In this document: positions 17,227-26,565 of the stretch, piece after piece
Layout: every line of letters begins with the position of its first letter
Numbering within the stretch: position 1 is the stretch's first letter
From: Leptodesmis sichuanensis A121
Lineage (GTDB): Bacteria; Cyanobacteriota; Cyanobacteriia; Leptolyngbyales; Leptolyngbyaceae
DNA: 64,000 nt
NCBI RefSeq assembly: GCF_021379005.1
Contig: NZ_CP075171.1
Coordinates: forward strand, 3,100,001-3,164,000
Direction: 5' to 3'
Position numbers and translations under genes: made by a program
Notes under the pieces: generated by a model
What the model saw: only the letters and a program-made list of their open reading frames with translations
Database searches by the model: none
Told to the model about the DNA's origin: nothing

Positions 17227-18006
17227 ATGGTTAACGTCGGGCTTGGTTGGAGCAGTATTGTTGGAATTTTATTGGCTGCCTCAGGGTTGGCGCTTTATTT
17301 TTTGCGCTCTTTTCGCCCGAAGTTAGCCCGCGATCACGATATTTTCTTCGCGGCAGTGGCTCTGCTCTGTGGCGGGATTTTGTTTTTTCAAGGATGGCGG
17401 CAAGACCCAATTCTGCAGTTTGGGCAATTTCTGCTTACGGGGTCAGCCGTTTTCTTTGCGGTTGAAAGTATCCGCTTACGCAGTGTGACAACAGAGCAAG
17501 CTAAACGCACTACCCCGATCGTAGATGATGAACGTCCGGTGAGTCGAGTCTATAAGGCTGAACTGGATGATCTGGATGCCTTTGATCAGCGATCTCCGAT
17601 CACTCGACGGATTCGCGGTTCACGCGACACTCGTTCGGAACGTAACGACTATCGGGATGAGTATGATGAGAGCGCCCGTCGTCGCACGTCTACTCGTCCT
17701 GACGACGATCGCTACGAGGGGCCAGGAACTTCCCGCCGTCGCCGTCCCCGTGCTGATGAAGGTATGGGGGATGCGCCAAATTATTTTTTAGAGGACGATC
17801 GAGGGCCATCCGCCAGACGCGGTAGAGGCCGGGGAGACATCCCACCTGAAAGCACTAACCCCTCTCCGACTTCCCGCTCCAGACGGCCTCGTTCTACCGA
17901 TGATCCCGTTCGTCCCCGTGGTCGCTCTGGCTATGATGAACCGCCCTCCCAGTATGTCGAGTACCGCCCTGTCGATAACGATGACGATAACTGGGGCGAT
18001 GAATAG
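17227..18006 (+). CDS. ycf66: Ycf66 family protein
   Basis: The 259-residue protein has an N-terminal membrane region of about 90 residues with helices at about 8-27, 37-56 and 65-83 (VNVGLGWSSIVGILLAASG), matching the Ycf66 family that cyanobacteria share with some plastids. The rest (about 100-259) is a disordered tail full of Arg, Asp, Ser and Pro, with repeated RR and DD pairs, which is common in cyanobacterial members. Function is unknown; a thylakoid location is inferred. RBS AGGAGAAAG precedes the ATG. Confidence 0.87.
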   Translation: MVNVGLGWSSIVGILLAASGLALYFLRSFRPKLARDHDIFFAAVALLCGGILFFQGWRQDPILQFGQFLLTGSAVFFAVESIRLRSVTTEQAKRTTPIVDDERPVSRVYKAELDDLDAFDQRSPITRRIRGSRDTRSERNDYRDEYDESARRRTSTRPDDDRYEGPGTSRRRRPRADEGMGDAPNYFLEDDRGPSARRGRGRGDIPPESTNPSPTSRSRRPRSTDDPVRPRGRSGYDEPPSQYVEYRPVDNDDDNWGDE

Positions 18007-18045
18007 CTTCATGGGAGGCATGAGGAAGTCTTAAGGCCTCAGTTC

Positions 18046-18118
18046 TAAACCTTGTCCAAGTCCAGAGCGGTCGTTTCTCTGATCGGAAAACGACCGCTCT
18101 CTAGCTGGACTTGGTTTA
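18046..18118. repeat. 73-bp dispersed palindromic repeat, copy 2
   Basis: Starts TAAACCTTGTCCAAGTCCAG and ends CTGGACTTGGTTTA. The inner part here is unusually symmetric: GAGCGGTCGTTT and AAACGACCGCTC are exact reverse complements. It lies between the convergent ycf66 and hli genes. Confidence 0.88.
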
Positions 18119-18177
18119 AATTCTTAGTTGGGAGTTCAACTCAAAACTTAAAACTGAGAACTCAAAATTGCTCCAGC

Positions 18178-18363
18178 CTACCGCAATCCCAACCACGTAA
18201 ATAAATCCTGCTTTGTAAAGAATTCCAGGATCAGTAAGGCCGTAAAGCCAACCATGGCGAAGCGGCCATTAATTTGTTCGGCGTAAGGAGTCCAACCAAA
18301 AGCGGGTTCTGGGCTAACGGCTGGGGACTCTGGGGGCAACTTTTCAGGAGTTTCAGATGTCAT
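18178..18363 (-). CDS. high-light-inducible protein (one-helix CAB-like)
   Basis: The 61-residue protein has a Pro-rich, acidic N-terminus and one membrane helix with the chlorophyll-binding signature EQINGRFAMVGF (ExxNxRxAM). HLIPs bind chlorophyll and carotenoid, protect photosystem assembly intermediates and quench excess energy in the thylakoid. The start lies 3 bases after the sdhB stop, so it is probably co-transcribed with sdhB. Confidence 0.92.
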   Translation of the reverse strand: MTSETPEKLPPESPAVSPEPAFGWTPYAEQINGRFAMVGFTALLILEFFTKQDLFTWLGLR

Positions 18364-18366
18364 GGG

Positions 18367-19437
18367 TTAACCTCCAATGGGTTCAGGGGTTTCAGTGGGA
18401 GGCTCAAATTGAGCGGTTTTATCCAGCTTCTGCACAGATTCAATCAGCGATCGCACCGTTGCCGTGCCTTCAGAGGGATCAAACCGTTGAGGGAACTTCC
18501 GGCGAGCCACCATCCGTAACCCTAACGGCCCCAGACTGAGTAAACCAGGAATATCACGGAAGGAGTTGCCGACCACCCTCAGCCCAAACAGGCGCTCATC
18601 AATCCATCCCCCCTGCTTCACCAGTTCAATCAAAACCTTGCGATGACGGATGGAGCGACTGTCTTTACTGGTCTTACGGTCTAAAATCTCGGATTTAATT
18701 TTGCTGATTTGATCCAGAGGAGCTACTTCCATAGGACAAACGGAGTTGCAGTAATAGCAACGGGTACAGCCCCACACTCCAGAGGTGCCCTGATTGTATT
18801 GCTCCAGGCGTTCCTCCGTTGTCTGGTCACGAGGATCTGCGACCATTCGGAAAGCTTTGGCAAGGGCATGAGGCCCGACAAAACTGGCATTGACATCCCT
18901 GGCATTACAGTCTGAATAGCAGGCTCCGCAGAGGATGCAGTTTCCGGGCTGATTCAACCGTGCCCGTTCTTCTGGCGTTTGCAAAAATTCCCGATCGGGT
19001 GTCTCGGTAGAGGTTCTGTTGACATAGGGAGCGATCGCCTTCAAATGATCCCAGAAGCTCGTCATATCCACGACCAGATCCTTAATCACAGGCATATTGC
19101 CCATTGGTGTGATAGTGATCACTGGAATATCTGAATCGCGGGATGGAGGAGCACTAGAACCATTACGGTTCTCAGCAAATCCCATCGTTAAGCGACGAAG
19201 TTCACTGCCAACGTTTTCTTTACAAGCGAGTGCTGAACGGCCATTAATTCGCATACTGCAACTACCACAGATCGTATTGCGGCAATTTTTGCGAAAGGCC
19301 AGGGTGCCATCCTGTTCCCACTTAATCCGATTCAGGCAGTCCAAAATCGTACTTCCTGGCTCAACCTCCAGGGTATATTCCCGAATCTTAGGAATCTCGT
19401 CACACTCCTGACGAAAAATTTTGAAGAGGACTTGCAT
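18367..19437 (-). CDS. sdhB: succinate dehydrogenase/fumarate reductase iron-sulfur subunit
   Basis: The 356-residue protein carries a ferredoxin-type domain with the [2Fe-2S] ligands C52, C57, C60 and C72 (CRNTICGSC). A C-terminal ferredoxin domain has CILCGACYSDC at 167-177 and CTRCYYCNSVCP at 224-235, giving the [4Fe-4S] and [3Fe-4S] or second [4Fe-4S] cluster. It passes electrons from SdhA to quinone at the thylakoid or plasma membrane. It is longer than typical SdhB (about 240-330). No sdhA or anchor gene is adjacent, which is normal for cyanobacteria. Confidence 0.93.
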   Translation of the reverse strand: MQVLFKIFRQECDEIPKIREYTLEVEPGSTILDCLNRIKWEQDGTLAFRKNCRNTICGSCSMRINGRSALACKENVGSELRRLTMGFAENRNGSSAPPSRDSDIPVITITPMGNMPVIKDLVVDMTSFWDHLKAIAPYVNRTSTETPDREFLQTPEERARLNQPGNCILCGACYSDCNARDVNASFVGPHALAKAFRMVADPRDQTTEERLEQYNQGTSGVWGCTRCYYCNSVCPMEVAPLDQISKIKSEILDRKTSKDSRSIRHRKVLIELVKQGGWIDERLFGLRVVGNSFRDIPGLLSLGPLGLRMVARRKFPQRFDPSEGTATVRSLIESVQKLDKTAQFEPPTETPEPIGG

Positions 19438-19975
19438 ATTAAAACCAATTCTTCTATTGAATGAAGCGTCTATTTAACCATAGTCCAGATTGAAGCAAAA
19501 TGCCCTTTCTCACCTATGAGCTGAGACAAAATTTTGCCCACACAGAGGTTGCAAAATGGCCGTGCCAGCCAACCCAACAACCCTCGGTATAGAGTTAAAG
19601 GTCGCAGATCGGATTCAAAAAGCATGTACTACTGCCGCCAGTGATCTATTAACTTAGCGAAATATTTTGGCTACTCTCACTTGCATATTTTTATCTTTAC
19701 TTTAATTGTCTCATTGCTTTGCACTGCAAGTCTTTGCATTCCACCTGTTGTTTCATTCCTGGCAAATACGTCTTTTGGCCAGGTCTTAACTCTAAAGTTT
19801 GAGTTGGGATAGGGAAATTATTAACAGTCTGGAAAAATCAATCAAAAAATATTAATGTTGAATTAGTAGTTCTCTTATTGCCAAGATAGAGGGCTTTAAG
19901 GATATATTTAAAAAGTGGTAAACAAACTTGTATATAAGTTCGTCGCCCTGAAGTCTTCAGGATATTTGAGAAGAG
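19438..19975. promoter_or_regulatory. AT-rich divergent regulatory region of sdhB and cyabrB
   Basis: The 538 bases between the two divergent genes hold no convincing gene. A 33-codon frame starting at 19557 lacks a clear ribosome-binding site. The part near cyabrB is strongly AT-rich and ends with a perfect 6-bp palindrome CTGAAG-T-CTTCAG at 19948-19960, 15 bases before the ATG. That could be an operator or a leader hairpin affecting translation. Confidence 0.5.
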
Positions 19976-20383
19976 ATGGCAGATACCCCAACTACGCCGC
20001 TAACAGGAAAAGCATTACTTCAAAAAGTAAAAGAGCTTTCACACCTATCTCGCCGCGAGACCGCCAAGCGTTGTGGATATTACACAGTCACTAAGAATAG
20101 CCAGACTCGTGTGAATCTTACAGATTTTTACGACGCATTGCTAGTCGCGAAAGGCTTACCCCTTGATCCAGAGGGGACAAAAGATGGTCGTGGCCGTGAA
20201 CCAACCTATCGGGTTAGTGTTCACAAAAATGGCCAAATTGTGATTGGTGCCGCTTACACTCAAGCAATGGGTCTGAAGCCAGGAGATGAGTTTGAAATTA
20301 AGCTGGGATACAAGCATATCCGCTTGATTCAGCTTGATAGTCACAACAGAGAGAGCAATGGATCTCACAGTGAAGAAGCCTGA
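19976..20383 (+). CDS. cyanobacterial AbrB-like transcription regulator
   Basis: The 135-residue protein belongs to the cyAbrB family, in which the AbrB-like swapped-hairpin DNA-binding domain sits in the C-terminal half: YRVSVHKNGQIVIGAAYTQA then GLKPGDEFEIKLGYKHI. The N-terminal half (LSRRETAKRCGYYT) is specific to cyanobacteria. Members such as Sll0822 and Sll0359 of Synechocystis control nitrogen and carbon genes. The acidic tail is variable. Confidence 0.93.
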   Translation: MADTPTTPLTGKALLQKVKELSHLSRRETAKRCGYYTVTKNSQTRVNLTDFYDALLVAKGLPLDPEGTKDGRGREPTYRVSVHKNGQIVIGAAYTQAMGLKPGDEFEIKLGYKHIRLIQLDSHNRESNGSHSEEA

Positions 20384-20435
20384 AACTCAGGTTGCTGCTG
20401 GGAGATTGTTAGGCCGATCGCCCTACTTTTAAGTA

Positions 20436-21809
20436 TTAGATGAACGGGTCAGTTTTAACAAATCCTCTGAATCCGTGAGGGTGTTTCTCAATCATGACCA
20501 GAGTGATCGGGTTTAGAGGAGAGAAACGTGTCAACGCCGCAATGGGTACGGAACGAGCAAGATGAATTTGCAGGAGATGATGAGGCTGAGATGCACCATC
20601 TTCTTGCTGGGCATTTAGCCAGGTTAATGTCGTTGTGAGATGCTCTAAAGTGGCCAGCGCTAATACGATATGGCCTGCTGGTTTTAAACGTTGACTGCAC
20701 GTTTCTAGAATTTGGCCCAACTGCCCCCCACTGCCCCCAATAAAGATGCGATCGGGATCAGGCAGGCCAGATAAGACCTGGGGGGCCGAGCCATGAACCG
20801 GAACAACATTGTTAACTTGAAAGCGATCGCAGTTCTTCTGAATAAGCGCCATACCAGTGGCTGTTTTTTCAATCGCATAAACCTGAGAACCGGGACAGAG
20901 ACGAGCCACTTCAATCGACACCGAACCAGTTCCCGCCCCAATATCCCAAACAATTTGGTTGGGCTGTAAGGCCAATTCTCCCAAAATTAAAATCCGGACT
21001 TCCCGCTTGGTCATCAACCCAGGACGATCGCTAAAAGCTAAAAATGCCTGGTCAGGAATTCCTAGTAGGGGCAACGTTTCCAGATGCAGCGATGCCGGGA
21101 TGTCCGATGATCGATGCAGAATCACCACATTTAAGGGGGCTGCGGTCAGAGTCTCTAAAGATGAGAAATCAGTAATTTGTCGCACCTGTTCATCCGTTCC
21201 TCCCAGGTTTTCGCAAATCCAGAAGTGATAGGAACTGGGTAGATTCAAGGCTTGGAGCAGGTGGACGATCGCGGCTGGCGTATTGGTGTTATCGGTCAGC
21301 ACTGCAATCTTATCAGCCCCCTGCTGTAACGCCTGCATCAACTCATCCAGCGATCGTCCATGGGCGCTGATGATGCGGGCATCCTGCCAGGGAAGCTTAA
21401 TTCGGCTAAAGGCCAGTTGCACTGAACTGAGATGGGGATGGAACGTTAACCACTCAGCAGGTAATTCTGTTAATAGCAGGCGACCCAGACCGAAGAAGAG
21501 GGGATCACCGGAGGTGAGGATGACGATCGATGGGGTGTGGGGTGTGGAGTGTGAGGAGTAGGAGGGGGATAGGGGGATGGGAGAATGGGGAGATGGGGAG
21601 GGTAAGCAGGAATCAAGGTGATGGCGGATGCGGGCGATCGCGATAGCAAGATCTCCTAAAACAATCCGTTCAGCCTGGTGATCTGGAAAATAACTTAAAT
21701 GGCGGGAGCTACCGATTAACACAGACGCTTGCTCCACAATTTGTAGAACCCCAGGGGATAATCCCTTACTCCCTTCCAGACCTATCCCTACGACATGAAT
21801 TGGACTCAC
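20436..21809 (-). CDS. cobL: precorrin-6Y C5,15-methyltransferase (CbiE-CbiT fusion)
   Basis: The 457-residue enzyme methylates C5 and C15 and decarboxylates precorrin-6Y in corrin ring synthesis. The CbiE domain (1-245) shows HVVGIGLEG, IGSSRHL and TSGDPLFFGLG. The CbiT domain (265-440) opens with MTKREVRILILG and binds SAM at DIGAGTGS (289-296). Residues 67-94 are Ser/Pro/His-rich and come from a purine tract at 21528-21611, an insertion in a loop of CbiE. The gene follows cbiC on the same strand. Confidence 0.95.
   Translation of the reverse strand: MSPIHVVGIGLEGSKGLSPGVLQIVEQASVLIGSSRHLSYFPDHQAERIVLGDLAIAIARIRHHLDSCLPSPSPHSPIPLSPSYSSHSTPHTPSIVILTSGDPLFFGLGRLLLTELPAEWLTFHPHLSSVQLAFSRIKLPWQDARIISAHGRSLDELMQALQQGADKIAVLTDNTNTPAAIVHLLQALNLPSSYHFWICENLGGTDEQVRQITDFSSLETLTAAPLNVVILHRSSDIPASLHLETLPLLGIPDQAFLAFSDRPGLMTKREVRILILGELALQPNQIVWDIGAGTGSVSIEVARLCPGSQVYAIEKTATGMALIQKNCDRFQVNNVVPVHGSAPQVLSGLPDPDRIFIGGSGGQLGQILETCSQRLKPAGHIVLALATLEHLTTTLTWLNAQQEDGASQPHHLLQIHLARSVPIAALTRFSPLNPITLVMIEKHPHGFRGFVKTDPFI
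21528..21611. repeat. purine-rich low-complexity tract inside cobL
   Basis: A run built on GGGGTGTGG, GGAGTAG and GGGAGATGG-like words encodes a Ser/Pro/His-rich loop of about 28 residues between a conserved helix and the strand before SGDPLFFG. Its length is a multiple of three as it keeps the frame. CobL relatives normally lack it. Confidence 0.6.
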
Positions 21810-21902
21810 TATTGCGAATTATGAATTACAAATTATGGATTCTTTATCCTACCCTTCTCCATCTTCCCTATCTCCCCCATCTGCACCTTCTCCTTCCCGC
21901 CT

Positions 21903-22529
21903 TTAGCCTTCCACCCCTTCACCCACCTTCTCCTGCGCCAACACGAGTAATGCATTGACGATCGCCGTCGCCACGGGGGATCCTCCCTTACGGCCTTCCA
22001 CCCGGATTTGGGGAACGGGAGTTGCAGCCAGAGCTGCCTTGGATTCGACGACAGAAATAAAGCCGACGGGGGCACCAATGACAAGAGAAGGTTGGATGGG
22101 GGCAGGTAGGCGATCGCACAGGGCCAGCAGGGCCGTTGGCGCATTCCCAATGGCGTAAATGGCTGCTGGATAACGATCTAAACACTCCAAAATGCCAGTT
22201 TCTGTGCGGGTTTTGCCAGGGAGGGCTGTTTCCACCTGATGCACGGCGCTAATTACAGGATTGTTGAAGGTTTGGGCTACCATACTGGCAATGCCCTGCT
22301 TGACCATGCCCACATCAGTCACGATCGGTATGCCAGCCTGGAGGGCGGTGATTGCCTGAGCGATCGCATCAGGGCTGAACTGAATCAGGTGTTTAAATTC
22401 AAAATCGGCGGTGCTGTGGATCACCCGCCGCACGATTTCATATTCTGCTGGAGTGAATGAATGCTCCCCGATTTCGCGATCGATGACCGCAAAGCTTTGC
22501 TCCAGGATGGGATGGAGAGGAAGACGCAT
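21903..22529 (-). CDS. cbiC: precorrin-8X methylmutase
   Basis: The 208-residue enzyme moves a methyl group from C11 to C12 of precorrin-8X to give hydrogenobyrinic acid (or the cobalt form). RRVIHSTADFEF holds the family's catalytic His (H38). Further marks are GIPIVTDVGMVKQGI and VIGAPVGFISVVESK. It is followed by cobL after 93 bases on the same strand, so both probably form a cobalamin unit. Confidence 0.96.
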   Translation of the reverse strand: MRLPLHPILEQSFAVIDREIGEHSFTPAEYEIVRRVIHSTADFEFKHLIQFSPDAIAQAITALQAGIPIVTDVGMVKQGIASMVAQTFNNPVISAVHQVETALPGKTRTETGILECLDRYPAAIYAIGNAPTALLALCDRLPAPIQPSLVIGAPVGFISVVESKAALAATPVPQIRVEGRKGGSPVATAIVNALLVLAQEKVGEGVEG

Positions 22530-22662
22530 GGGGAAAATTAAGAATTAAGAGTTAAGAACTAAGAGTTAGGAGGACAGTGTGGTGTGGTCTGGACTGATCA
22601 CCAATGATGAGAATAAGGATTTTCCTTCTGCTCTCTGCCCTCTGCTATTTTCTACCCGATCT

Positions 22663-23448
22663 TCAAAATTTAAAGGTGGGCCAGTCGGGTTCGCGGCGAT
22701 AAACAGTCATATCTTCAAATTGACGGAGTTCAGCCCGTTGAACATAAAACTCTTGGGGATCACCATCCAGCCACTGTTGATTTAAGGCGATAAAGGTATT
22801 GCCTAGCTCCCACCGCTCCTCCAGGGGGGGGAGCTTGCCAAAATAACCGAGGGTGATATGAGGAGTAAAGTAATACTGCTGTTCAATGCCTAAACCAATT
22901 AAGTCGCGGTTCTGGTAGAGTGCTCGGCGGAACTTAAGGATGCGATCGTAGGAGGCTTCATCAGTGGGGGCCAGACAAATACCGACAGCACGGGTCATCA
23001 CCATGAGACTAATGGCCTGAAACCGAATCGGTTTCCCTTCGCTGAGCAACTCACAATCCCGAAAGATGGAGGCAATGCGATCGCGCAGCTTGGCTCCAAA
23101 CTCTTTGTCTTCTGCTGCATGACGATAGGCACTATCCCAGATCAGATCGGCCAGGGTCAGATGAAAGCTGGATAGGGGAACGGTCGCAAAGGTATGAGCA
23201 CCCAGATGGTTCAGGATCTGCTTCTGAAATTTTTCTAATTCCGCATATAGAGGCTGATTCACTGGATCATCCTCATGGCCAGGGGGAGTCACAATGGTAT
23301 AACCCGGAAAGGGAGTCGCCTGCAGTCCTTTCTCTGGATGCCACTGAAACTTCGGGGATTCCTGAATGTTCTGCACTTGAGAACGATAGGTATCCGGCAA
23401 TGTCATCCGCATCGCCCGGTTCAGGTAAGTCTGAAAATTCTCGTCCAA
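22663..23448 (-). CDS. DUF1868 protein, 2H phosphoesterase-like
   Basis: The 261-residue protein has the two HxT motifs of the 2H phosphoesterase/RNA ligase-like superfamily: FHLTLADL (H96, T98) and PHITLGYF (H197, T199). In the superfamily these act on 2',3'-cyclic or 2'-5' phosphodiester bonds. DUF1868 members have no firmly known substrate. The N-terminal half contains the family-specific GYTIVTPPGHED. The gene is divergent from holA, with repeat copy 3 between them. Confidence 0.82.
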   Translation of the reverse strand: MDENFQTYLNRAMRMTLPDTYRSQVQNIQESPKFQWHPEKGLQATPFPGYTIVTPPGHEDDPVNQPLYAELEKFQKQILNHLGAHTFATVPLSSFHLTLADLIWDSAYRHAAEDKEFGAKLRDRIASIFRDCELLSEGKPIRFQAISLMVMTRAVGICLAPTDEASYDRILKFRRALYQNRDLIGLGIEQQYYFTPHITLGYFGKLPPLEERWELGNTFIALNQQWLDGDPQEFYVQRAELRQFEDMTVYRREPDWPTFKF

Positions 23449-23510
23449 TCTGAGTACCTCGTAGGGTCACATATCGATTCTAAAACTGCGCCTGACGGAA
23501 CAGTTGCTTC

Positions 23511-23583
23511 TAAACCAGATCCAGCGAGAGAACGGTCGTTTTCCAATATGAGAAACTCTGGTTCTGGACCTGGACAAGGTTTA
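23511..23583. repeat. 73-bp dispersed palindromic repeat, copy 3
   Basis: Same orientation as copy 1, beginning TAAACCAGATCCAGCGAG and ending with GGACAAGGTTTA. It lies between the divergent DUF1868 and holA genes, so here it is in a promoter region rather than at transcript ends. Confidence 0.85.
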
Positions 23584-23727
23584 GTTCAAACACCGATCGC
23601 AAGACTACGGCAGTAGCATGGATCGCCTCAGTCAGCAGGAAATTTGCTGATCCCCACCATACCTCAAATTCAGTCTGCCAGGATTCAGTGGACAATACAA
23701 TTACTTTTACCCGCACGTTCAAGCCAG

Positions 23728-24717
23728 ATGCCTGTTTTCTTCTACTGGGGAAATGATGATTTTGCGATCGCCCAGGCTGTCAGTGCCCTCCACAAAAAGG
23801 TACTGGATCCGGCCTGGGAAGGCTTCAACTATGACAAAATTTCCCCAGAGCAGCCCGATGGCCTAGTGCAGGGCTTAAATCAGGTGATGACCCCACCCTT
23901 TGGAGCCGGAAGCCGACTCGTCTGGTTCGTGGATACGATTCTGGGTCAACGCTGCCCGGAAGAGGTGCTGCTGGAATTAGAACGAACCTTACCCGGTTTA
24001 CCCGATACCAGTGTGCTGCTGCTGACGGCCCGAAGTAAACCCGATAGTCGCCTGAAATCCACCAAGCTACTGCAAAAGTATGCGGAGATCCGGGAGTTTT
24101 CACTTGTGCCAGCCTGGAAGACGGATCTGATTGTGAAACAGGTGCGCCAGGTGGCTCAGGAACTGGGGGTGAAGCTAACTCCAGGAGCAGTAGAGCGGGT
24201 GGCAGAAGCCGTGGGGAATGACACTCGGCAACTCTACAACGAACTGGAAAAGTTACGAATCTTTGCGGGACATTCTAGGCAGCCCTTGGATGAAGCCGCG
24301 ATCGCCCCCCTGGTCACCACGACTACTCAGAACGCCCTCAAGTTAGCCTCAGCGATTCGGCAGGGGCAGGTTGCCCTGGCGCTGGAACTGGTTGCCGAAC
24401 TTCTGCGTCACAATGAACCAGCGTTGGTAATTGTCAAAACCCTGGTCGGGCAATTTCGGCTCTGGCTGTGGGTGAAGCTGATGCTGGAAGCGGGAGAACG
24501 GGATGAAGCGGCGATCGCTGAGGCGGCAGAACTAGCGAATCCCAAACGCTTGTATTTCTTAAAGCAGGAAGTTCAACCCCTCTCTTCAACGGCTCTCTTG
24601 AGAGCTTTACCCTTACTACTGGAACTAGAAGCCAGCCTCAAGCGGGGTGCAGACGAGTTGGCAACTTTACAAACCAAGACCATTGAGTTATGTGAAGTCT
24701 GTCAGGGAAGAGGATGA
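23728..24717 (+). CDS. holA: DNA polymerase III delta subunit
   Basis: The 329-residue clamp-loader subunit opens the beta clamp. The start at 23728 (MPVFFYWGNDDFAIAQAV) fits the family N-terminus; open frame upstream of it is repeat-derived. Typical stretches are LLLTARSKPDSRLKST, AVGNDTRQLYNELEKL and the C-terminal collar domain with ALELVAELLRHNEPAL. As usual for delta subunits the AAA fold has no working P-loop. Confidence 0.93.
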   Translation: MPVFFYWGNDDFAIAQAVSALHKKVLDPAWEGFNYDKISPEQPDGLVQGLNQVMTPPFGAGSRLVWFVDTILGQRCPEEVLLELERTLPGLPDTSVLLLTARSKPDSRLKSTKLLQKYAEIREFSLVPAWKTDLIVKQVRQVAQELGVKLTPGAVERVAEAVGNDTRQLYNELEKLRIFAGHSRQPLDEAAIAPLVTTTTQNALKLASAIRQGQVALALELVAELLRHNEPALVIVKTLVGQFRLWLWVKLMLEAGERDEAAIAEAAELANPKRLYFLKQEVQPLSSTALLRALPLLLELEASLKRGADELATLQTKTIELCEVCQGRG

Positions 24718-24867
24718 TTGATCTTTTGCGTCTACCGTGTTAACGTCTCGTTGCCTGTAAACCCTTCATGAAACATTGCCATTCCAGGAACTAATCCCCC
24801 CTAAAATAATTCACAACCTATAACAACCGTTCATGTGCTAGTTTCGTTAGCGTCATCATCCGCAATC

Positions 24868-25278
24868 ATGATCAATCACTCTCTATATTTACGTTTAGTC
24901 CACCCTCGTCCGCGCTTGCTCCAAACCATAGCGATGGGTGCGCTTTCAGCCCTCAGTGTTATTTCTGGAATTGTTCCGGCTGAGATGGCTCAGGCACAGC
25001 CCTCAACAACTGACCTGGAGCAATATAAAAACATTGCGGTTCAAATTGAGCAACAACGTATGCAAGACTACGCTGAAGTGAAACGACTGATGGGAGGAAC
25101 TGTACCTGAGAGCGTGTGTCAGCGAGGGGATATTCCTCCCAAGGTACGGGAAATTTGCGATCGCTTCGAAAAAAACTCTCGCGACATCATTCAGGCCAAT
25201 GGGATGAGCGTTCCCAAATTTAACGAAATCACTCGTTACTGTCAGCAAAGCCCAAAACCGAGGGATTGTCCCCGTTAA
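24868..25278 (+). CDS. DUF4168 exported protein
   Basis: The 136-residue protein has a hydrophobic export signal ending AEMAQAQP. After it come EQYKNIAVQIEQQR, a middle with two Cys (CQRGDIPPKVREICDRF) and the family-typical end IIQANGMSVPKFNEITRYC. DUF4168 proteins are small periplasmic helical proteins of unknown function, common in cyanobacteria. The ATG at 24868 was preferred over a GTG 33 bases upstream because it gives a normal signal peptide. Confidence 0.75.
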   Translation: MINHSLYLRLVHPRPRLLQTIAMGALSALSVISGIVPAEMAQAQPSTTDLEQYKNIAVQIEQQRMQDYAEVKRLMGGTVPESVCQRGDIPPKVREICDRFEKNSRDIIQANGMSVPKFNEITRYCQQSPKPRDCPR

Positions 25279-25469
25279 GCAGATCAGGTGATTTCTAAAA
25301 AATGGCTTGCTGTGGTTTGCGGCAGTATTTTTTGGAAAACCACCTCATCCCCTGTAAGGGCGGGTTTAGTTAGAGTCCTTCATACTCAATCCCAACTAAT
25401 CGACAAAACCCGCCCCTATCATTTGCTGGTCGAACTTGCTCTTAACTTTTAACTCTTACTCCCAATTCC

Positions 25470-26465
25470 CTAAAGCCTCATGTCCTTTAACGCTGCCCGT
25501 GGATTATAGCTGCGATTGTCCCGCAGTTTTTCGTAGAGTTCTCGTTCCACAGATGTCAGGTGTTTAGGAGGGGCAATGACGATGCGCACCATTTGATCAC
25601 CTCGTCCACCTTTCGGATTCGTCCAACCCTTGCCACGTAACCGAAGCGATTGCCCCGATCGAATTCCTGCCGGAATCTTCATAGTGACTGGTCCATCGGG
25701 AGTGGGCACTTCCACCTGCGCTCCTAAAACCGCCTCATCTGGGCTGATGGGCAGTTCGCAGATCAGATTATCCCCCTCAAACTGGAAGAAGGGATGAGGC
25801 GCAATTTCTACAGTTAGGTACAAATCACCCCGTTGTGAGGTGTAATAAGGGCTGAACTGGCCTTTGCCACGCACCCGAATGCGACTGCCCGGTTTAGCTC
25901 CGGGAGGAATGCGCACATCAATCACTTCGTTACCCACGGCTAGCCGCTTCTGGACTCCCTTAAAGGCTTCTGAAAGGGTCAGCGTCAGGGTTGCTTCACT
26001 ATCCAGACCAACCCCTGTTGTACTTCCTGGCGCACTATCTCGAAAGCCTGTAGACCCTGTAGAAGTCCGATAGCGGCTTTGGGTTCCGCTTCTAAACCCG
26101 CCGTCGCTTCCCATGCGGCCTAGTAGCTCATTGATGAACTCTTCAAAGTTGCTGTAGCGACCAAACTCAAAGCCATCAAAATCCACATTGCCTGTGGAGC
26201 CATAACCGTAGGGCGATCGGGCTTGATCAGCCTGTTTCCAATACTGGCCAAATTGGTCATATTTACGGCGTTTGTCAGGATCAGAGAGCACTTCGTAGGC
26301 TTCGTTGACTTCTTTAAATTTGGCCTCTGCCTGACGATTCCCAGGATTCATATCAGGGTGATACTTACGAGCCAGCTTGCGATAAGCCTTCTTAATCTCA
26401 TCTGCATCCGCCGACTTACTCACTCCTAACACGGCATAGTAGTCCTTAAAATCGGTCGCCGCCAT
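25470..26465 (-). CDS. dnaJ: CbpA-type DnaJ co-chaperone
   Basis: The 331-residue J-protein stimulates DnaK. The J domain (1-75) carries HPD at 36-38 (KYHPDMNPG). A Gly/Ser-rich linker follows, then two C-terminal peptide-binding domains (from about 155) with [15 protein letters not shown] and [14 protein letters not shown]. The cysteine zinc finger of class A DnaJ is absent, so it is class B. The ATG at 26465 has GGAG 8 bases upstream; a TTG sits just before it. Confidence 0.94.
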   Translation of the reverse strand: MAATDFKDYYAVLGVSKSADADEIKKAYRKLARKYHPDMNPGNRQAEAKFKEVNEAYEVLSDPDKRRKYDQFGQYWKQADQARSPYGYGSTGNVDFDGFEFGRYSNFEEFINELLGRMGSDGGFRSGTQSRYRTSTGSTGFRDSAPGSTTGVGLDSEATLTLTLSEAFKGVQKRLAVGNEVIDVRIPPGAKPGSRIRVRGKGQFSPYYTSQRGDLYLTVEIAPHPFFQFEGDNLICELPISPDEAVLGAQVEVPTPDGPVTMKIPAGIRSGQSLRLRGKGWTNPKGGRGDQMVRIVIAPPKHLTSVERELYEKLRDNRSYNPRAALKDMRL

Positions 26466-26565
26466 CAAGCTTCTCCTCTAATCGCAACGCATAGAACTTC
26501 CTATAAAGAAACGTATGGACGCATAGTTCCACCCGTTCTATTCCAACATTAACAAAAACTTTACG

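Noticed and set aside
19557-19658. 33-codon frame between sdhB and cyabrB
   Set aside because: No ribosome-binding site and ordinary composition; not enough support to call a gene.
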